The notes under the pieces were generated by a model that saw nothing but the letters and a program-made list of their open reading frames with translations, made no database searches and was not told the origin of the DNA. A DNA stretch of 64,000 nt, taken from positions 12,256 to 76,255 of the forward strand of contig DIJZ01000004.1 of assembly GCA_002421425.1 (NCBI GenBank), given 5' to 3'. Numbering within the stretch: the stretch's first letter is position 1; the number at the start of each line of letters is the position of its first letter. This document shows, piece by piece, positions 52,305 through 61,107 of the stretch. This DNA comes from Caldifarciminota bacterium UBA5631 (GTDB taxonomy: Bacteria; Hydrothermota; Hydrothermia; UBA1063). The translations under genes and the position numbers were made by a program.

Positions 52305-54386
52305 ATGAGCGACTTTAGAATCAGGACCCATCCAATCATTAAAGTAACTCCTGCTGTAAAAATTAAATTCAAATTCAAGGGAAAAGAATTAGAAGCCAGA
52401 GAAGGTGAAACCATTGCCTCTGCACTGTACGCCAATGGGATCCGAATCTTTGGAAGGCACCAAAAGGACAACGCCCCCCTTGGAATCTTTTGCGCAAATG
52501 GCCAATGCGACCAATGCAAAGTCATTGCAAACGGAATAACGGTCAAGGCCTGTATGACGAAGGTCTCCGAAGGTATGGAAGTATATCCCCTTGAGGGACT
52601 TCCAGAGGTACCAGAAAGCAACGGAAATTTCGAATTTCAGGATATAAAAGAACTGCAATATCAGGTACTAATCATAGGAGGCGGTCCAGCAGGTCTAAGA
52701 GCAGCAACTGTAATTGGAGAAAAAGGCGTTAAAACCCTGCTGGTGGACGATAAGAACCATCTGGGTGGAAAACTGGTCCTTCAAACCCATAAATTCTTTG
52801 GCTCTGTGGAAGCTTGTTATGCGGGAATGAGGGGTATTGACATAGCGAGAAAACTTGAAGAAGAGGTAAATGCATGCCCATCGGTAGATATCTGGCTCAA
52901 TTCGGTGGTCATCTGGGTGTTTTCAGATGGTAAAGTGGGAATTCTAAGGGATCAGAAGGAATATATCCTTGTAAAACCTGAAATTATTCTGGTTTCTGCA
53001 GGCGCACGAGAAAAGTCTATCCTTTTTCAGGGTAATACTCTACCTGGAGTATATGGGGCAGGCGCCTTCCAGACCCTCGTAAACCGCGATTTAGTTAGAG
53101 CAGCAGAGAAGTTGTTCGTGATAGGCGGCGGAAATGTAGGTTTGATCGCAGCTTATCACGCTCTTCAGGCTGGAATTGAGGTCGTGGGACTTTGTGAGAT
53201 AATGCCGGAAGTAGGAGGATACAGTGTCCACAAAGAGAAACTGCTGAAGCTGGGAGTCCCAGTCTTTACGTCACACACTGTACTAAAGGTGGAAGGCTCA
53301 GAAAAGGTAGAATCTATAACGATTGCAGAAGTTGATAAGAATTTTATAGTGAAGGAGGGAACCGAAAAAACTTTCCAGTGCGATACAGTGCTGGTGGCAG
53401 TAGGACTTGATCCCGTAAATGAATTCTACGAGAAGGCAAAGCAATTCGGTATCAAAGTCTTCTCCGCAGGAGATTCTGAAGAAATTGCCGAAGCGTCTTC
53501 AGCAATTTTCTCTGGAAAGATAAGGGGACTTGAAATTCTCAAAGAACTTGGCCTCTATGAAGGGCAAATTCCTTCTGAACTTTATGAGACTCAAAAAGTC
53601 CTGAAATCAAAACCTGGAAAAATTTTTGAAATGAGTTACCCAAATATTAAGCAGGGGGTATACCCGGTCCTTAATTGCGTACAGGAAATTCCCTGCAATC
53701 CCTGCACTACAATCTGTCCAAGAGATAGCATTAAAATCGACGGAAGTATTATGAACCCTCCTGTATATACCGGCGGTTGCATTGGATGCGAGATGTGTGT
53801 AGCAATATGTCCGGGACTCGCAATTACCCTTGTAGATTTCAGAAAAGGTGAACCTATTGTTACTATACCCTTCGAGTTCAACGACGGTATTCTCGAAACA
53901 GGACAGGAAGTAGAAGTTACTGACAGATTGGGAAGAGTTCTTGGAAATGGAACAGTAATTGGCTTCAGGTATGCAGAAAAGGTGAAGACCATTCCAGTAA
54001 AAACTAAAATGGTGAAATTAAAGGTGCCAAGAGAAATAGCAGAACAGGTAAGTGGAATAAAAATTACAACAGTGAAAGAACCGATTTCAAAAAACGCAAA
54101 CGTAATCCCCGACGATGCGATAGTGTGCAGATGCGAAAGGGTCACAGCAGGAGAAATCAGAAAACTGATTCGTCAGGGTGTTAGGGATATGAACGAAATC
54201 AAAGCCATCACAAGAGCTGGGATGGGAGCCTGTCAGGGCAAAACATGCACAAATCTTATTAAACGACTTTTCAAAGAAGAAGGGGTTAAGGAAGGAGAAT
54301 TCACTGAATGGGATAAGCGACCTCTCTTCATGGAAGTGACCCTTGGAACCCTCGCAGGAATAAAGGAGAAGAAAAATGAGAAATGA
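52305..54386 (+). CDS. Alpha subunit of an amine/imino-acid dehydrogenase (FAD, [2Fe-2S], [4Fe-4S])
   Basis: A 693-residue electron-transfer subunit related to the alpha subunits of sarcosine oxidase, HcnAB and dye-linked proline dehydrogenases. Order: an HcnA-type [2Fe-2S] domain with Cys63, 68, 71 and 83; an FAD domain starting IIGGGPAG (124-130); an NAD-like Rossmann domain FVIGGGNVGL (about 275); two ferredoxin clusters (PCNPCTTICP and CIGCEMCVAICP); and a BFD-type [2Fe-2S] C-terminal domain (CRCE ... GACQGKTC). AAGGGAGG precedes the ATG. It overlaps the beta gene by 11 bases. Confidence 0.85.
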   Translation: MSDFRIRTHPIIKVTPAVKIKFKFKGKELEAREGETIASALYANGIRIFGRHQKDNAPLGIFCANGQCDQCKVIANGITVKACMTKVSEGMEVYPLEGLPEVPESNGNFEFQDIKELQYQVLIIGGGPAGLRAATVIGEKGVKTLLVDDKNHLGGKLVLQTHKFFGSVEACYAGMRGIDIARKLEEEVNACPSVDIWLNSVVIWVFSDGKVGILRDQKEYILVKPEIILVSAGAREKSILFQGNTLPGVYGAGAFQTLVNRDLVRAAEKLFVIGGGNVGLIAAYHALQAGIEVVGLCEIMPEVGGYSVHKEKLLKLGVPVFTSHTVLKVEGSEKVESITIAEVDKNFIVKEGTEKTFQCDTVLVAVGLDPVNEFYEKAKQFGIKVFSAGDSEEIAEASSAIFSGKIRGLEILKELGLYEGQIPSELYETQKVLKSKPGKIFEMSYPNIKQGVYPVLNCVQEIPCNPCTTICPRDSIKIDGSIMNPPVYTGGCIGCEMCVAICPGLAITLVDFRKGEPIVTIPFEFNDGILETGQEVEVTDRLGRVLGNGTVIGFRYAEKVKTIPVKTKMVKLKVPREIAEQVSGIKITTVKEPISKNANVIPDDAIVCRCERVTAGEIRKLIRQGVRDMNEIKAITRAGMGACQGKTCTNLIKRLFKEEGVKEGEFTEWDKRPLFMEVTLGTLAGIKEKKNEK

Positions 54387-55527
54387 ATATGATGTTGTTG
54401 TCATTGGAGCAGGCAGCATTGGAGTCCCTCTCTCTTACTTTCTTGGGAAGAAAGGTTTTAAGAGCCTTGTAATTGATTCAAAAGCAAGTCCTGGGCAGGG
54501 CTCAAACAAAGCAGCAATTGGCGGAATCAGAGCCACTCACTCATCGCCTGCGAAGATCATTATCGGTCTAAAAAGCCTTGATATCTTCCGAAACTGGGAA
54601 CAAGAAACTGGCGACGACATAGAATACTACCAGGGAGGATACGCCTTCATTACATATCAGGAAGAGGACAGGAAGTCCCTAAAAGAACTCATTAAATTCC
54701 AGCAGCAATTTGGCCTGAAAATTGATTTTTACGAGAAGGATGAAATCCTAAAAATTATCCCTGCCTTGAATTCGGAAGGGCTCCTCGGAGGCACATACTC
54801 TCCAGAAGATGGTAGCGCTTCACCGCTTCTCTCCATCGAGAGTTTCTACAAGAACGCGAGAAAATACGGAGTAGAATTCAGATTCAACGAAAAAGTGGAA
54901 AGTTTCAACACAAAAGACGGCAAGATTGAATCCGTCAAAACAGACAGGGGAACATATTATGGAAAAATTTTCGTTAATGCTGCAGGAGGAGATGCGGCTC
55001 GTGTTGCAGACCTTGCTGGAGTGAAAATCCCGGTTATGCCTGACTCCCATGAGGGTGGTGTTACAGAGCCTGTCTCAAGATTCGTAGAACCGATGATCGT
55101 AGACATCAAACCCGAAAAGGGAAGCAAAAATTTCTATTTCTACCAGCATAAAACTGGACAAATTATTTTCTGTTTGACACCAGACCCTCCTATTTGGGGT
55201 GACGACACCCGCGAGACTTCATCGTTTTTACCCCTTGTGGCGAGACGCATGGTAAAAGTGATGCCTAAACTTCATTACATAAGAGTCCGTAGAACCTGGA
55301 GAGGGCTTTATCCTATGACTCCTGATGGAAATCCCATCGTTGGATATAAGGGTTATTCGAACTTCTTCCAGCTTGTGGGTATGTGCGGCCAGGGCTTCAT
55401 GCTTGGACCTGGACTTGGATATTACATTTCGGAATATCTAGAAGGCAAGAAATATGAAGAAATAGAAACGATTCTTAAGGAATTCGACCCAGACCGTAAA
55501 TTCGAGGCTGAGGAGCTTTTGAAGTAA
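54376..55527 (+). CDS. Beta subunit, FAD-dependent amine/amino-acid oxidoreductase (DAO family)
   Basis: A 383-residue FAD protein of the DAO/glycine-oxidase/sarcosine-oxidase-beta group. The FAD motif is VVVIGAGSIGVPLSYFL, and the C-terminus has TPDGNPIVGYKG and GMCGQGFMLGPG. It should hold the substrate site, oxidising an N-methyl or cyclic amino acid such as sarcosine or proline and passing electrons to the alpha subunit. No gene nearby fixes the substrate. Confidence 0.85.
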   Translation: MRNEYDVVVIGAGSIGVPLSYFLGKKGFKSLVIDSKASPGQGSNKAAIGGIRATHSSPAKIIIGLKSLDIFRNWEQETGDDIEYYQGGYAFITYQEEDRKSLKELIKFQQQFGLKIDFYEKDEILKIIPALNSEGLLGGTYSPEDGSASPLLSIESFYKNARKYGVEFRFNEKVESFNTKDGKIESVKTDRGTYYGKIFVNAAGGDAARVADLAGVKIPVMPDSHEGGVTEPVSRFVEPMIVDIKPEKGSKNFYFYQHKTGQIIFCLTPDPPIWGDDTRETSSFLPLVARRMVKVMPKLHYIRVRRTWRGLYPMTPDGNPIVGYKGYSNFFQLVGMCGQGFMLGPGLGYYISEYLEGKKYEEIETILKEFDPDRKFEAEELLK

Positions 55528-55578
55528 ATCCTCAAATCAAAGTTTAATTGATTTAGCGACGTGTCTTTGTTCTATTCC

Positions 55579-55607
55579 TTGATTATGCAAGGTTTTGTTT
55601 TTATACT
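55579..55607 (+). promoter_or_regulatory. Promoter of the PpiD-eno-ftsB unit
   Basis: A -35 TTGATT (55579-55584) and -10 TATACT (55602-55607) with a 17-base spacer. The leader carries GGGAGG 9 bases before ATG 55632. Confidence 0.65.
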
Positions 55608-55631
55608 TAACACAAAGGGAGGTTTGATTTT

Positions 55632-57452
55632 ATGTTTATGCAAAAGTTGAGATCCTCAACAAAGATTTTCCTCTGGGTGGTGGTGATTGCATTCGTAATG
55701 TGGTTGTTTTTTGAGCTTGGTGCATCATTGACTGGCTTTGGCGGAAGGCAGAAACCCTGGCAGAAAGGGGTGCTCGCCGAAATAGATAAAACAAAAATAA
55801 CTTATACAGATTTTGAAAGAATGACAAACTATGCAGTACAGGAAACCTTGAGAAATCGTCCCAATAGAAACCTCACTCCCGATGAGCTTAATAGTATAAG
55901 GGAGTACAACTTCTATGATGTGGTAAGAAGGGTAAAATGGTCACAATTTGATGCAGATTACAGAAACTTAATCTTCTCAAATGATGTATACACTCAGGTT
56001 CTGGTAATGAACCCGCCTCAGGAAATATTGCAGGATACTATTTTTTATACGAATGGGAAGTTTGATCAAAACAAATATGTTGAGGTCCTCAAAGATCCAA
56101 GAAATAGAGAATACGTACTCAACCAGCTGATGAAAATCCGACTGGACCTACTTCAGGAGCTTACAATACAGGATGTTGCACTTTCATTCAACATCCCCCA
56201 GAAGGAGAAGGAATCAATTTATCGGACGGAAAACACCCGTTTTAAGATTAAATACCTGGGGGTTAAAGTCTACCAGATACCAGACACTGTATTCACTGTA
56301 GAGATTAAAGACCTTCAGGAGTATTACAACAAGAATAAAGAGAAATTCAAACGACAACCCAGGGCTGCAATGAAGATCGCAGTTTTTAAAGTTGAGCCTC
56401 TGGCGGAGGACACTGCCCTCGCCCAAGAAAGAATTAGCACAGCTCTCGAAATTTACAAGCAGGGAGAATCCTTCGAAAACCTCATTAGAGACTTTTCGGA
56501 AGATAGTGGAGAGTTCGGGTGGATAAAGAGAACCGATACAAAGTTCGATACAATTTACAATGCAATTGCTCCTCTAAAAGTAGGAGAAGTCGCTGGCCCT
56601 TTAAGATTCAGGGAAGGCTTCTATCTTTTCCAACTCACTGAAAGAACTAAAGATAGCATTAAGGTTAGGGATATATACGTGGCAATTAGACCTTCAGAAA
56701 ACACTTTTGCTGAGGCGTACAGAAAAGCGCAGGAGTTTCAGCAATCTGCGAGGAAAAAAGGGTTCGAAAAAACAGCAAAGGAGCTGAATATTGAAACCTT
56801 TGATACTCAGGACTTCAACATTGAAGGCTATTTTATTCCCTACATCAGTTTCAGGAACGAAACAGTTAGGCGATTCGTGAAAGAAGCGAGAAAAGGAACG
56901 ATTTCAGACGTTATCAAAGATGAAGATGCATTCAAAGTATTCTATGTTTACAAAAAAGACAAAGGAAGCGTTCCTGAGTTTGAGGACAACGAGGTCCGCG
57001 GACGAATTAAAGGAATGTACCTTTCCGATAAAAAAATGGAGTTAATTAAGAAAGAACTTGACAGAGCAATGTCGCTGATAAAACAAGGTGTCGAGATGGA
57101 TTCAATCCCCGCTCTACTCTCAATTCCCTGTGTTGTTGAAACCACATCTTATTTCACAGCAAAAACGGTCCCCACTCCTTTCGTGGGAAGGGATATTAAA
57201 TTCAGCGGATTTATTTACACCTTGAAAAATCCAGGAGAGACTTACGGTCCGTACATATCGTACCCTCTTGGCGGATACATCGTAAAACTTCTTGAAAGAA
57301 TTGAACCTTCTGATGAAGAGGTGTTGTACAATGCCAGATTCTCTGTCGGACCCTACAATCGAATCTGGGATATGACATTTAGAGAGTTCCAGCAGAAGTT
57401 CGTAGATATTTCAGACATTAAAGACTATAGAAATTACTTTTATCTGTACTGA
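55632..57452 (+). CDS. Membrane-anchored periplasmic peptidyl-prolyl isomerase, PpiD/SurA-like
   Basis: A 606-residue folding factor. It starts MFMQKLRSSTKIFLWVVVIA, a PpiD-style N-terminal anchor (one membrane helix, about residues 12-32). A SurA_N-type helical domain follows, and a single parvulin domain (about 240-340) contains FSEDSGEFGWIKRTD and VGEVAGPLRFREGFYLFQL. The C-terminal part is chaperone-like. It would work on outer-membrane or periplasmic proteins, consistent with BamD elsewhere in the window. Enolase follows after 9 bases. Confidence 0.85.
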   Translation: MFMQKLRSSTKIFLWVVVIAFVMWLFFELGASLTGFGGRQKPWQKGVLAEIDKTKITYTDFERMTNYAVQETLRNRPNRNLTPDELNSIREYNFYDVVRRVKWSQFDADYRNLIFSNDVYTQVLVMNPPQEILQDTIFYTNGKFDQNKYVEVLKDPRNREYVLNQLMKIRLDLLQELTIQDVALSFNIPQKEKESIYRTENTRFKIKYLGVKVYQIPDTVFTVEIKDLQEYYNKNKEKFKRQPRAAMKIAVFKVEPLAEDTALAQERISTALEIYKQGESFENLIRDFSEDSGEFGWIKRTDTKFDTIYNAIAPLKVGEVAGPLRFREGFYLFQLTERTKDSIKVRDIYVAIRPSENTFAEAYRKAQEFQQSARKKGFEKTAKELNIETFDTQDFNIEGYFIPYISFRNETVRRFVKEARKGTISDVIKDEDAFKVFYVYKKDKGSVPEFEDNEVRGRIKGMYLSDKKMELIKKELDRAMSLIKQGVEMDSIPALLSIPCVVETTSYFTAKTVPTPFVGRDIKFSGFIYTLKNPGETYGPYISYPLGGYIVKLLERIEPSDEEVLYNARFSVGPYNRIWDMTFREFQQKFVDISDIKDYRNYFYLY

Positions 57453-57461
57453 GGAGATTAT

Positions 57462-58751
57462 ATGAGAGAAGTGAAAATTACAAAAATCCATGCAATGGAA
57501 ATACTTGATTCAAGAGGTAATCCCACGGTCAGGGTATACTGCTACCTGGACGATGGATCCGTGGGAAAAGCCTCAGTGCCTTCAGGAGCTTCTACAGGTT
57601 CAAGAGAAGCCCTGGAACTGAGGGACGGAGATACCCGCTACGGCGGAAAAGGCGTAAGAAAAGCTGTGGAAAACGTAAACCAAATTATCTCTCCAGCCCT
57701 TATCGGAAGGAACCCGTTCAATCAGGAAGATATCGATTTTCTTATGAAGGAACTGGATGGCACTAACAACAAGTCAAAGCTCGGTGCCAATGCAATCCTC
57801 GGGGTATCAATGGCTGTAATGAAAGCAGCTGCATCCTCCCTTGGAGTACCTCTGTACCGATATATAGGAGGCCTTGGAGCAAAAACACTCCCCGTACCAT
57901 TTATGAATGTGATTAACGGTGGTGCTCATGCAGATAACCCTCTCGATATTCAGGAGTTTATGCTGGTCCCCGCAGGTGCTCCCTCCTTTTGCGAAGCCCT
58001 TCGTTATGGCGCTGAGACATTTCAATCATTAAAGAAAATTCTGAAGTCCAGGGGGCAAGTTACCTCTGTGGGAGACGAAGGCGGCTTCGCGCCGCAAATA
58101 GGTAGTTCCGAAGAGGTATTAGACCTTCTTATGGAGGCAATTGAACGAGCAGGATACAGACCCGGCAAGGACATTTATCTTGCAATCGATTCAGCTGCTA
58201 GTGAATTTTACAAAGATGGCTCCTATCATTTTGAAGAAAAGATTTTGAATTCAGCGGAAATGATTTCCTTCTACGAGAAACTCGTCTCTAGATATCCCTT
58301 AGTAAGCCTTGAGGATCCACTTGCAGAAGAGGACTGGCCGGGATGGGCGCTTATCACTGAAAAACTTGGGTCAAAGGTTCAGATAATTGCAGATGACATA
58401 TTTGTGACTAATCCAGAAATTTTAAAAAGGGGTATCAGAGAGCATATTGCGAACTCCGTCCTCATTAAACTAAATCAGATTGGGACTGTCTCCGAGACCG
58501 TTGAAACCGTTAAAATTGCATATAGGGCAGGATATACTGCGGTTGTCTCTCACCGTTCCGGTGAGACTGAAGATACAACAATTGCGGACTTCACAGTAGG
58601 TATGAGTACAGGAATGATTAAGACGGGTTCACTCACAAGATCTGAAAGAATTGCAAAATACAATCGCCTGCTTGAAATTGAGGAAGAACTTGGACGTAAC
58701 GCTGAATTTCCTGGACTTGAAGCCATAAAAAACTTCTCAAAATTTGACTAA
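57462..58751 (+). CDS. eno: Enolase
   Basis: Glycolytic enzyme converting 2-phosphoglycerate to phosphoenolpyruvate. The 429-residue chain contains MEILDSRGNPTV, VPSGASTGSREA, GDEGGFAP, the magnesium-site segment SLEDPLAEEDW and the signature VLIKLNQIGTVSETVE with SHRSGETEDT. All are canonical. GAGGAG precedes the ATG. Confidence 0.98.
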   Translation: MREVKITKIHAMEILDSRGNPTVRVYCYLDDGSVGKASVPSGASTGSREALELRDGDTRYGGKGVRKAVENVNQIISPALIGRNPFNQEDIDFLMKELDGTNNKSKLGANAILGVSMAVMKAAASSLGVPLYRYIGGLGAKTLPVPFMNVINGGAHADNPLDIQEFMLVPAGAPSFCEALRYGAETFQSLKKILKSRGQVTSVGDEGGFAPQIGSSEEVLDLLMEAIERAGYRPGKDIYLAIDSAASEFYKDGSYHFEEKILNSAEMISFYEKLVSRYPLVSLEDPLAEEDWPGWALITEKLGSKVQIIADDIFVTNPEILKRGIREHIANSVLIKLNQIGTVSETVETVKIAYRAGYTAVVSHRSGETEDTTIADFTVGMSTGMIKTGSLTRSERIAKYNRLLEIEEELGRNAEFPGLEAIKNFSKFD

Positions 58752-58989
58752 AACCAGGCGGAAACTGCTAAGATATCTAATTTTTCTTTTACTCGCATAT
58801 GGTGTTTATCATTATGCCGTTGTACTATATGAATTTGTGAGTGCAAAAGTAACAAACGAGAAATACCAGAAGAACATTCTCCATTTGAAGGCGCGAATAC
58901 TTACAATTTCTGCAAGACGTGAATACATGAACACCGAAGAAGGAGCGCAGAAAATTCTCGAACAGAGACTAAAAGAACTCGGCAATTAG
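58744..58989 (+). CDS. Septum formation initiator, FtsB/DivIC-like
   Basis: An 81-residue protein with one membrane helix (about residues 9-28) followed by a coiled coil (about 30-75), the form of FtsB/DivIC cell-division proteins. ftsB follows eno in many bacteria, which supports the call. It overlaps eno by 8 bases and also overlaps the convergent ribF gene by 21 bases tail to tail. The start codon is ATG 58744. Confidence 0.75.
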   Translation: MTKTRRKLLRYLIFLLLAYGVYHYAVVLYEFVSAKVTNEKYQKNILHLKARILTISARREYMNTEEGAQKILEQRLKELGN

Positions 58990-59856
58990 TCTTTTGGACC
59001 TTAACACGTCCCGGGAGATTTGATCCCGAAGCTCCTCAATAGATGAGAACTTCATATCATCCCTTAAGAAGTCTACAAAGCTTATCGTTACGGCATCTCC
59101 ATAAAGCTCTCCATCAAAATCAATTACATGCACTTCAACGCTCTGTCTCATCAGGCCAAGAGTCGGGCTTTCACCAATATAACAGGCACCTGGAAAATTT
59201 TTTCCCCTTAAGTGTACAAGAACAGCGTACACACCATTTTTCGGTACCAGTTTCTTCTCAGGAATTCTTAGATTTATTGTCCTGAATCCCAAGCTTTTTG
59301 CGACCCCTGCGCCCTCAATCACCACTCCGGATAGGGTGTAATACCTGCCAAGACACTTATTTGCAAACCTTATATTCCCGGACGTTAAATGGTTACGAAT
59401 CAAGGTGGAGCTTACAACCTCTCCTTCGACAATTACCGGAGGGACAACGGTTACAGTGATACCGAACCTTTCCGTGGCCGAGGCAAGATACGCTACGTCG
59501 CCCCGTCTATCCTTACCGAAAGTGTGATTATATCCAACAACAAAATGTTTCGCACGATACCTTTGCATCAAGAAAGTCACAAAATCATCAGGAACCATTT
59601 CCTCTATTTCTTTGCTAAACCCAAGAATCTCAATGTTGCGGGCACCGAGTTCATTAAGAAGTAGAAGTTTTTCCTCCTCCGTGGTAATAAGATACCTCTC
59701 ACCTTGAAAATTGTTAAATTTCGGGGGATAACTTAAAGTAAGGATAACCGGATCGAGTCCGAAGGTCTCTGCGATTTTGAAGGTAGTACTGATAATTTCT
59801 TTGTGTCCGATGTGCACACCATCGAAAGTCCCAATAGTAATGCAGGAGTATTTCAT
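58969..59856 (-). CDS. ribF: Bifunctional riboflavin kinase/FAD synthetase
   Basis: Makes FMN and FAD. The 295-residue chain has the nucleotidyltransferase motif TIGTFDGVHIGHKEI at the N-terminus and VGYNHTFGKDRRGD, then the riboflavin kinase domain with LGFRTINLRIPEKKLVPKNGVYAV and a typical C-terminal helix. It overlaps truB by 4 bases. Confidence 0.96.
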   Translation of the reverse strand: MKYSCITIGTFDGVHIGHKEIISTTFKIAETFGLDPVILTLSYPPKFNNFQGERYLITTEEEKLLLLNELGARNIEILGFSKEIEEMVPDDFVTFLMQRYRAKHFVVGYNHTFGKDRRGDVAYLASATERFGITVTVVPPVIVEGEVVSSTLIRNHLTSGNIRFANKCLGRYYTLSGVVIEGAGVAKSLGFRTINLRIPEKKLVPKNGVYAVLVHLRGKNFPGACYIGESPTLGLMRQSVEVHVIDFDGELYGDAVTISFVDFLRDDMKFSSIEELRDQISRDVLRSKRLIAEFF

Positions 59857-60737
59857 TCCGCAGGGATGTACACTTTCCTGGGCTCCACCCCTTCCCAGGT
59901 CAAGAAACCTACACCTAAAAAATTATTCGCGGAATCCAGAACCTTTACCAGGGTGAATGTCCTCGTCTCAGGGGTCGTTTTCATTATTAGCCGCCTTGGG
60001 ACTTTGTTACCATTAAGAAAAAAAACGGTTCCATTCGGACTCATCGTAACAGAGGATTTCATTGGTAAACCATCGGCAACAGGAATTAATGACTCAATAA
60101 TTTTTCTATCGTCAGTGAGCCTTACAGCCTTTTCAATGGAAAAATCACCAACCCTGAGTCTAATAAGTTCCTCAACAATGCCAACGGTACGCAGATTTTG
60201 TGCAATATCCCTTGCCAGAGCCCTCATATATGTACCCGATGAGCACTCCACTGCGATTTGAATAAAATCTTCGCCTTTATCTTCAAGTTCTATTCGATTA
60301 ATCTTGACCTTCCTTGCCTTTGGCACCAGATAAACTCCCTCTCTCGCGTATTCATAAAACCTCTTCCCTTCATACTTCAGCGCAGAAAAGGACGGCGGAA
60401 CCTGCTCGATTTCTCCTTGAAACTGCTTTAGAACTTTTAGAATTTCTTCCTCACTAAAAGAAGGTACAGGCTTTTCTTCAACTACTTTTCCCTCACGGTC
60501 AAGGGTATCAGTTAAGACCCCAAACCTGATCTTCACCCTGTACTCCTTGCTTTCTTCCATAATGAATTCAAGAAACCTCGTGGCTTTCCCTACCCCAATT
60601 ACCAGAACACCCTCACCGAGGGGATCAAGATTACCTGCGTGTCCAATGCGCTTTATTCCGAGAATTTTTTTAAGTTTCCTTATAACATCATAAGAAGTTG
60701 GGCCTTTTTCTTTATAGATATTGAGAAAGCCATCCAT
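59853..60737 (-). CDS. truB: tRNA pseudouridine(55) synthase
   Basis: Forms the pseudouridine at position 55 in the tRNA T-loop. The 294-residue chain opens MDGFLNIYKEKGPTSYDV, and the catalytic Asp38 is in HAGNLDPLGEGVLVIGVG. ATG 60737 is preferred (AAAGG 6 bases upstream); a TTG two codons earlier is also in frame. It overlaps rbfA, in the common rbfA-truB-ribF order. Confidence 0.95.
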   Translation of the reverse strand: MDGFLNIYKEKGPTSYDVIRKLKKILGIKRIGHAGNLDPLGEGVLVIGVGKATRFLEFIMEESKEYRVKIRFGVLTDTLDREGKVVEEKPVPSFSEEEILKVLKQFQGEIEQVPPSFSALKYEGKRFYEYAREGVYLVPKARKVKINRIELEDKGEDFIQIAVECSSGTYMRALARDIAQNLRTVGIVEELIRLRVGDFSIEKAVRLTDDRKIIESLIPVADGLPMKSSVTMSPNGTVFFLNGNKVPRRLIMKTTPETRTFTLVKVLDSANNFLGVGFLTWEGVEPRKVYIPAE

Positions 60738-61014
60738 TTTCAACCTTTACAAATTGCAGTTCCGGGACAAACTTGATATTGAGTTCCCGAGCAACAACAC
60801 TTCTCAGGAACCCCTTTGCGCTTTCAAGACCTTTCTCTACGTTGGGTTCTCTAGATTCATAGAACACTTTCGCAAATCTGAGATCTCCAGAGACGTCCAC
60901 TCTAAGTACCGTTATACCTTTGAGGCGCGGATCTTTTACTTCGAATAAAATCGCTTCTGAAATTATTTTTAACACTTCGTGTGACACTCTATCAGCTCTC
61001 CTAAAAGGTCTCAT
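60712..61014 (-). CDS. rbfA: Ribosome-binding factor A
   Basis: A 100-residue KH-type 30S maturation factor. It begins with RADRVSHEVLKIISEAILFEVKDPRLKGITVLRVDVSGDLRFAKVFY in compressed form: the pattern RVxxxIxxxIxxIL..EVKDPR then VDVSxDLxxAKVFxS is diagnostic. It is first in the rbfA-truB-ribF unit. A TATAAT lies exactly 6 bases before the ATG and no Shine-Dalgarno is present. Confidence 0.93.
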   Translation of the reverse strand: MRPFRRADRVSHEVLKIISEAILFEVKDPRLKGITVLRVDVSGDLRFAKVFYESREPNVEKGLESAKGFLRSVVARELNIKFVPELQFVKVENGWLSQYL

Positions 61015-61020
61015 TTAAGT

Positions 61021-61026
61021 ATTATA
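61021..61026 (-). promoter_or_regulatory. -10 of the rbfA-truB-ribF unit (leaderless)
   Basis: Minus-strand TATAAT ending 6 bases before the rbfA start codon. A moderate -35 TTGTAA (61043-61048) has a 16-base spacer. Confidence 0.6.
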
Positions 61027-61057
61027 AAATCATAACAACGTATTACAAAATCCTCAA

Positions 61058-61086
61058 TTGTAAGTTAAAAACGCGTGCCTTAAAAT
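61058..61086 (+). promoter_or_regulatory. Promoter of the gltX unit
   Basis: A -35 TTGTAA (61058-61063) and -10 TAAAAT (61081-61086) with a 17-base spacer; AAGGAAGGAG follows before the ATG at 61108. Confidence 0.6.
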
Positions 61087-61107
61087 ATAAACAAAAGGAA
61101 GGAGTGT

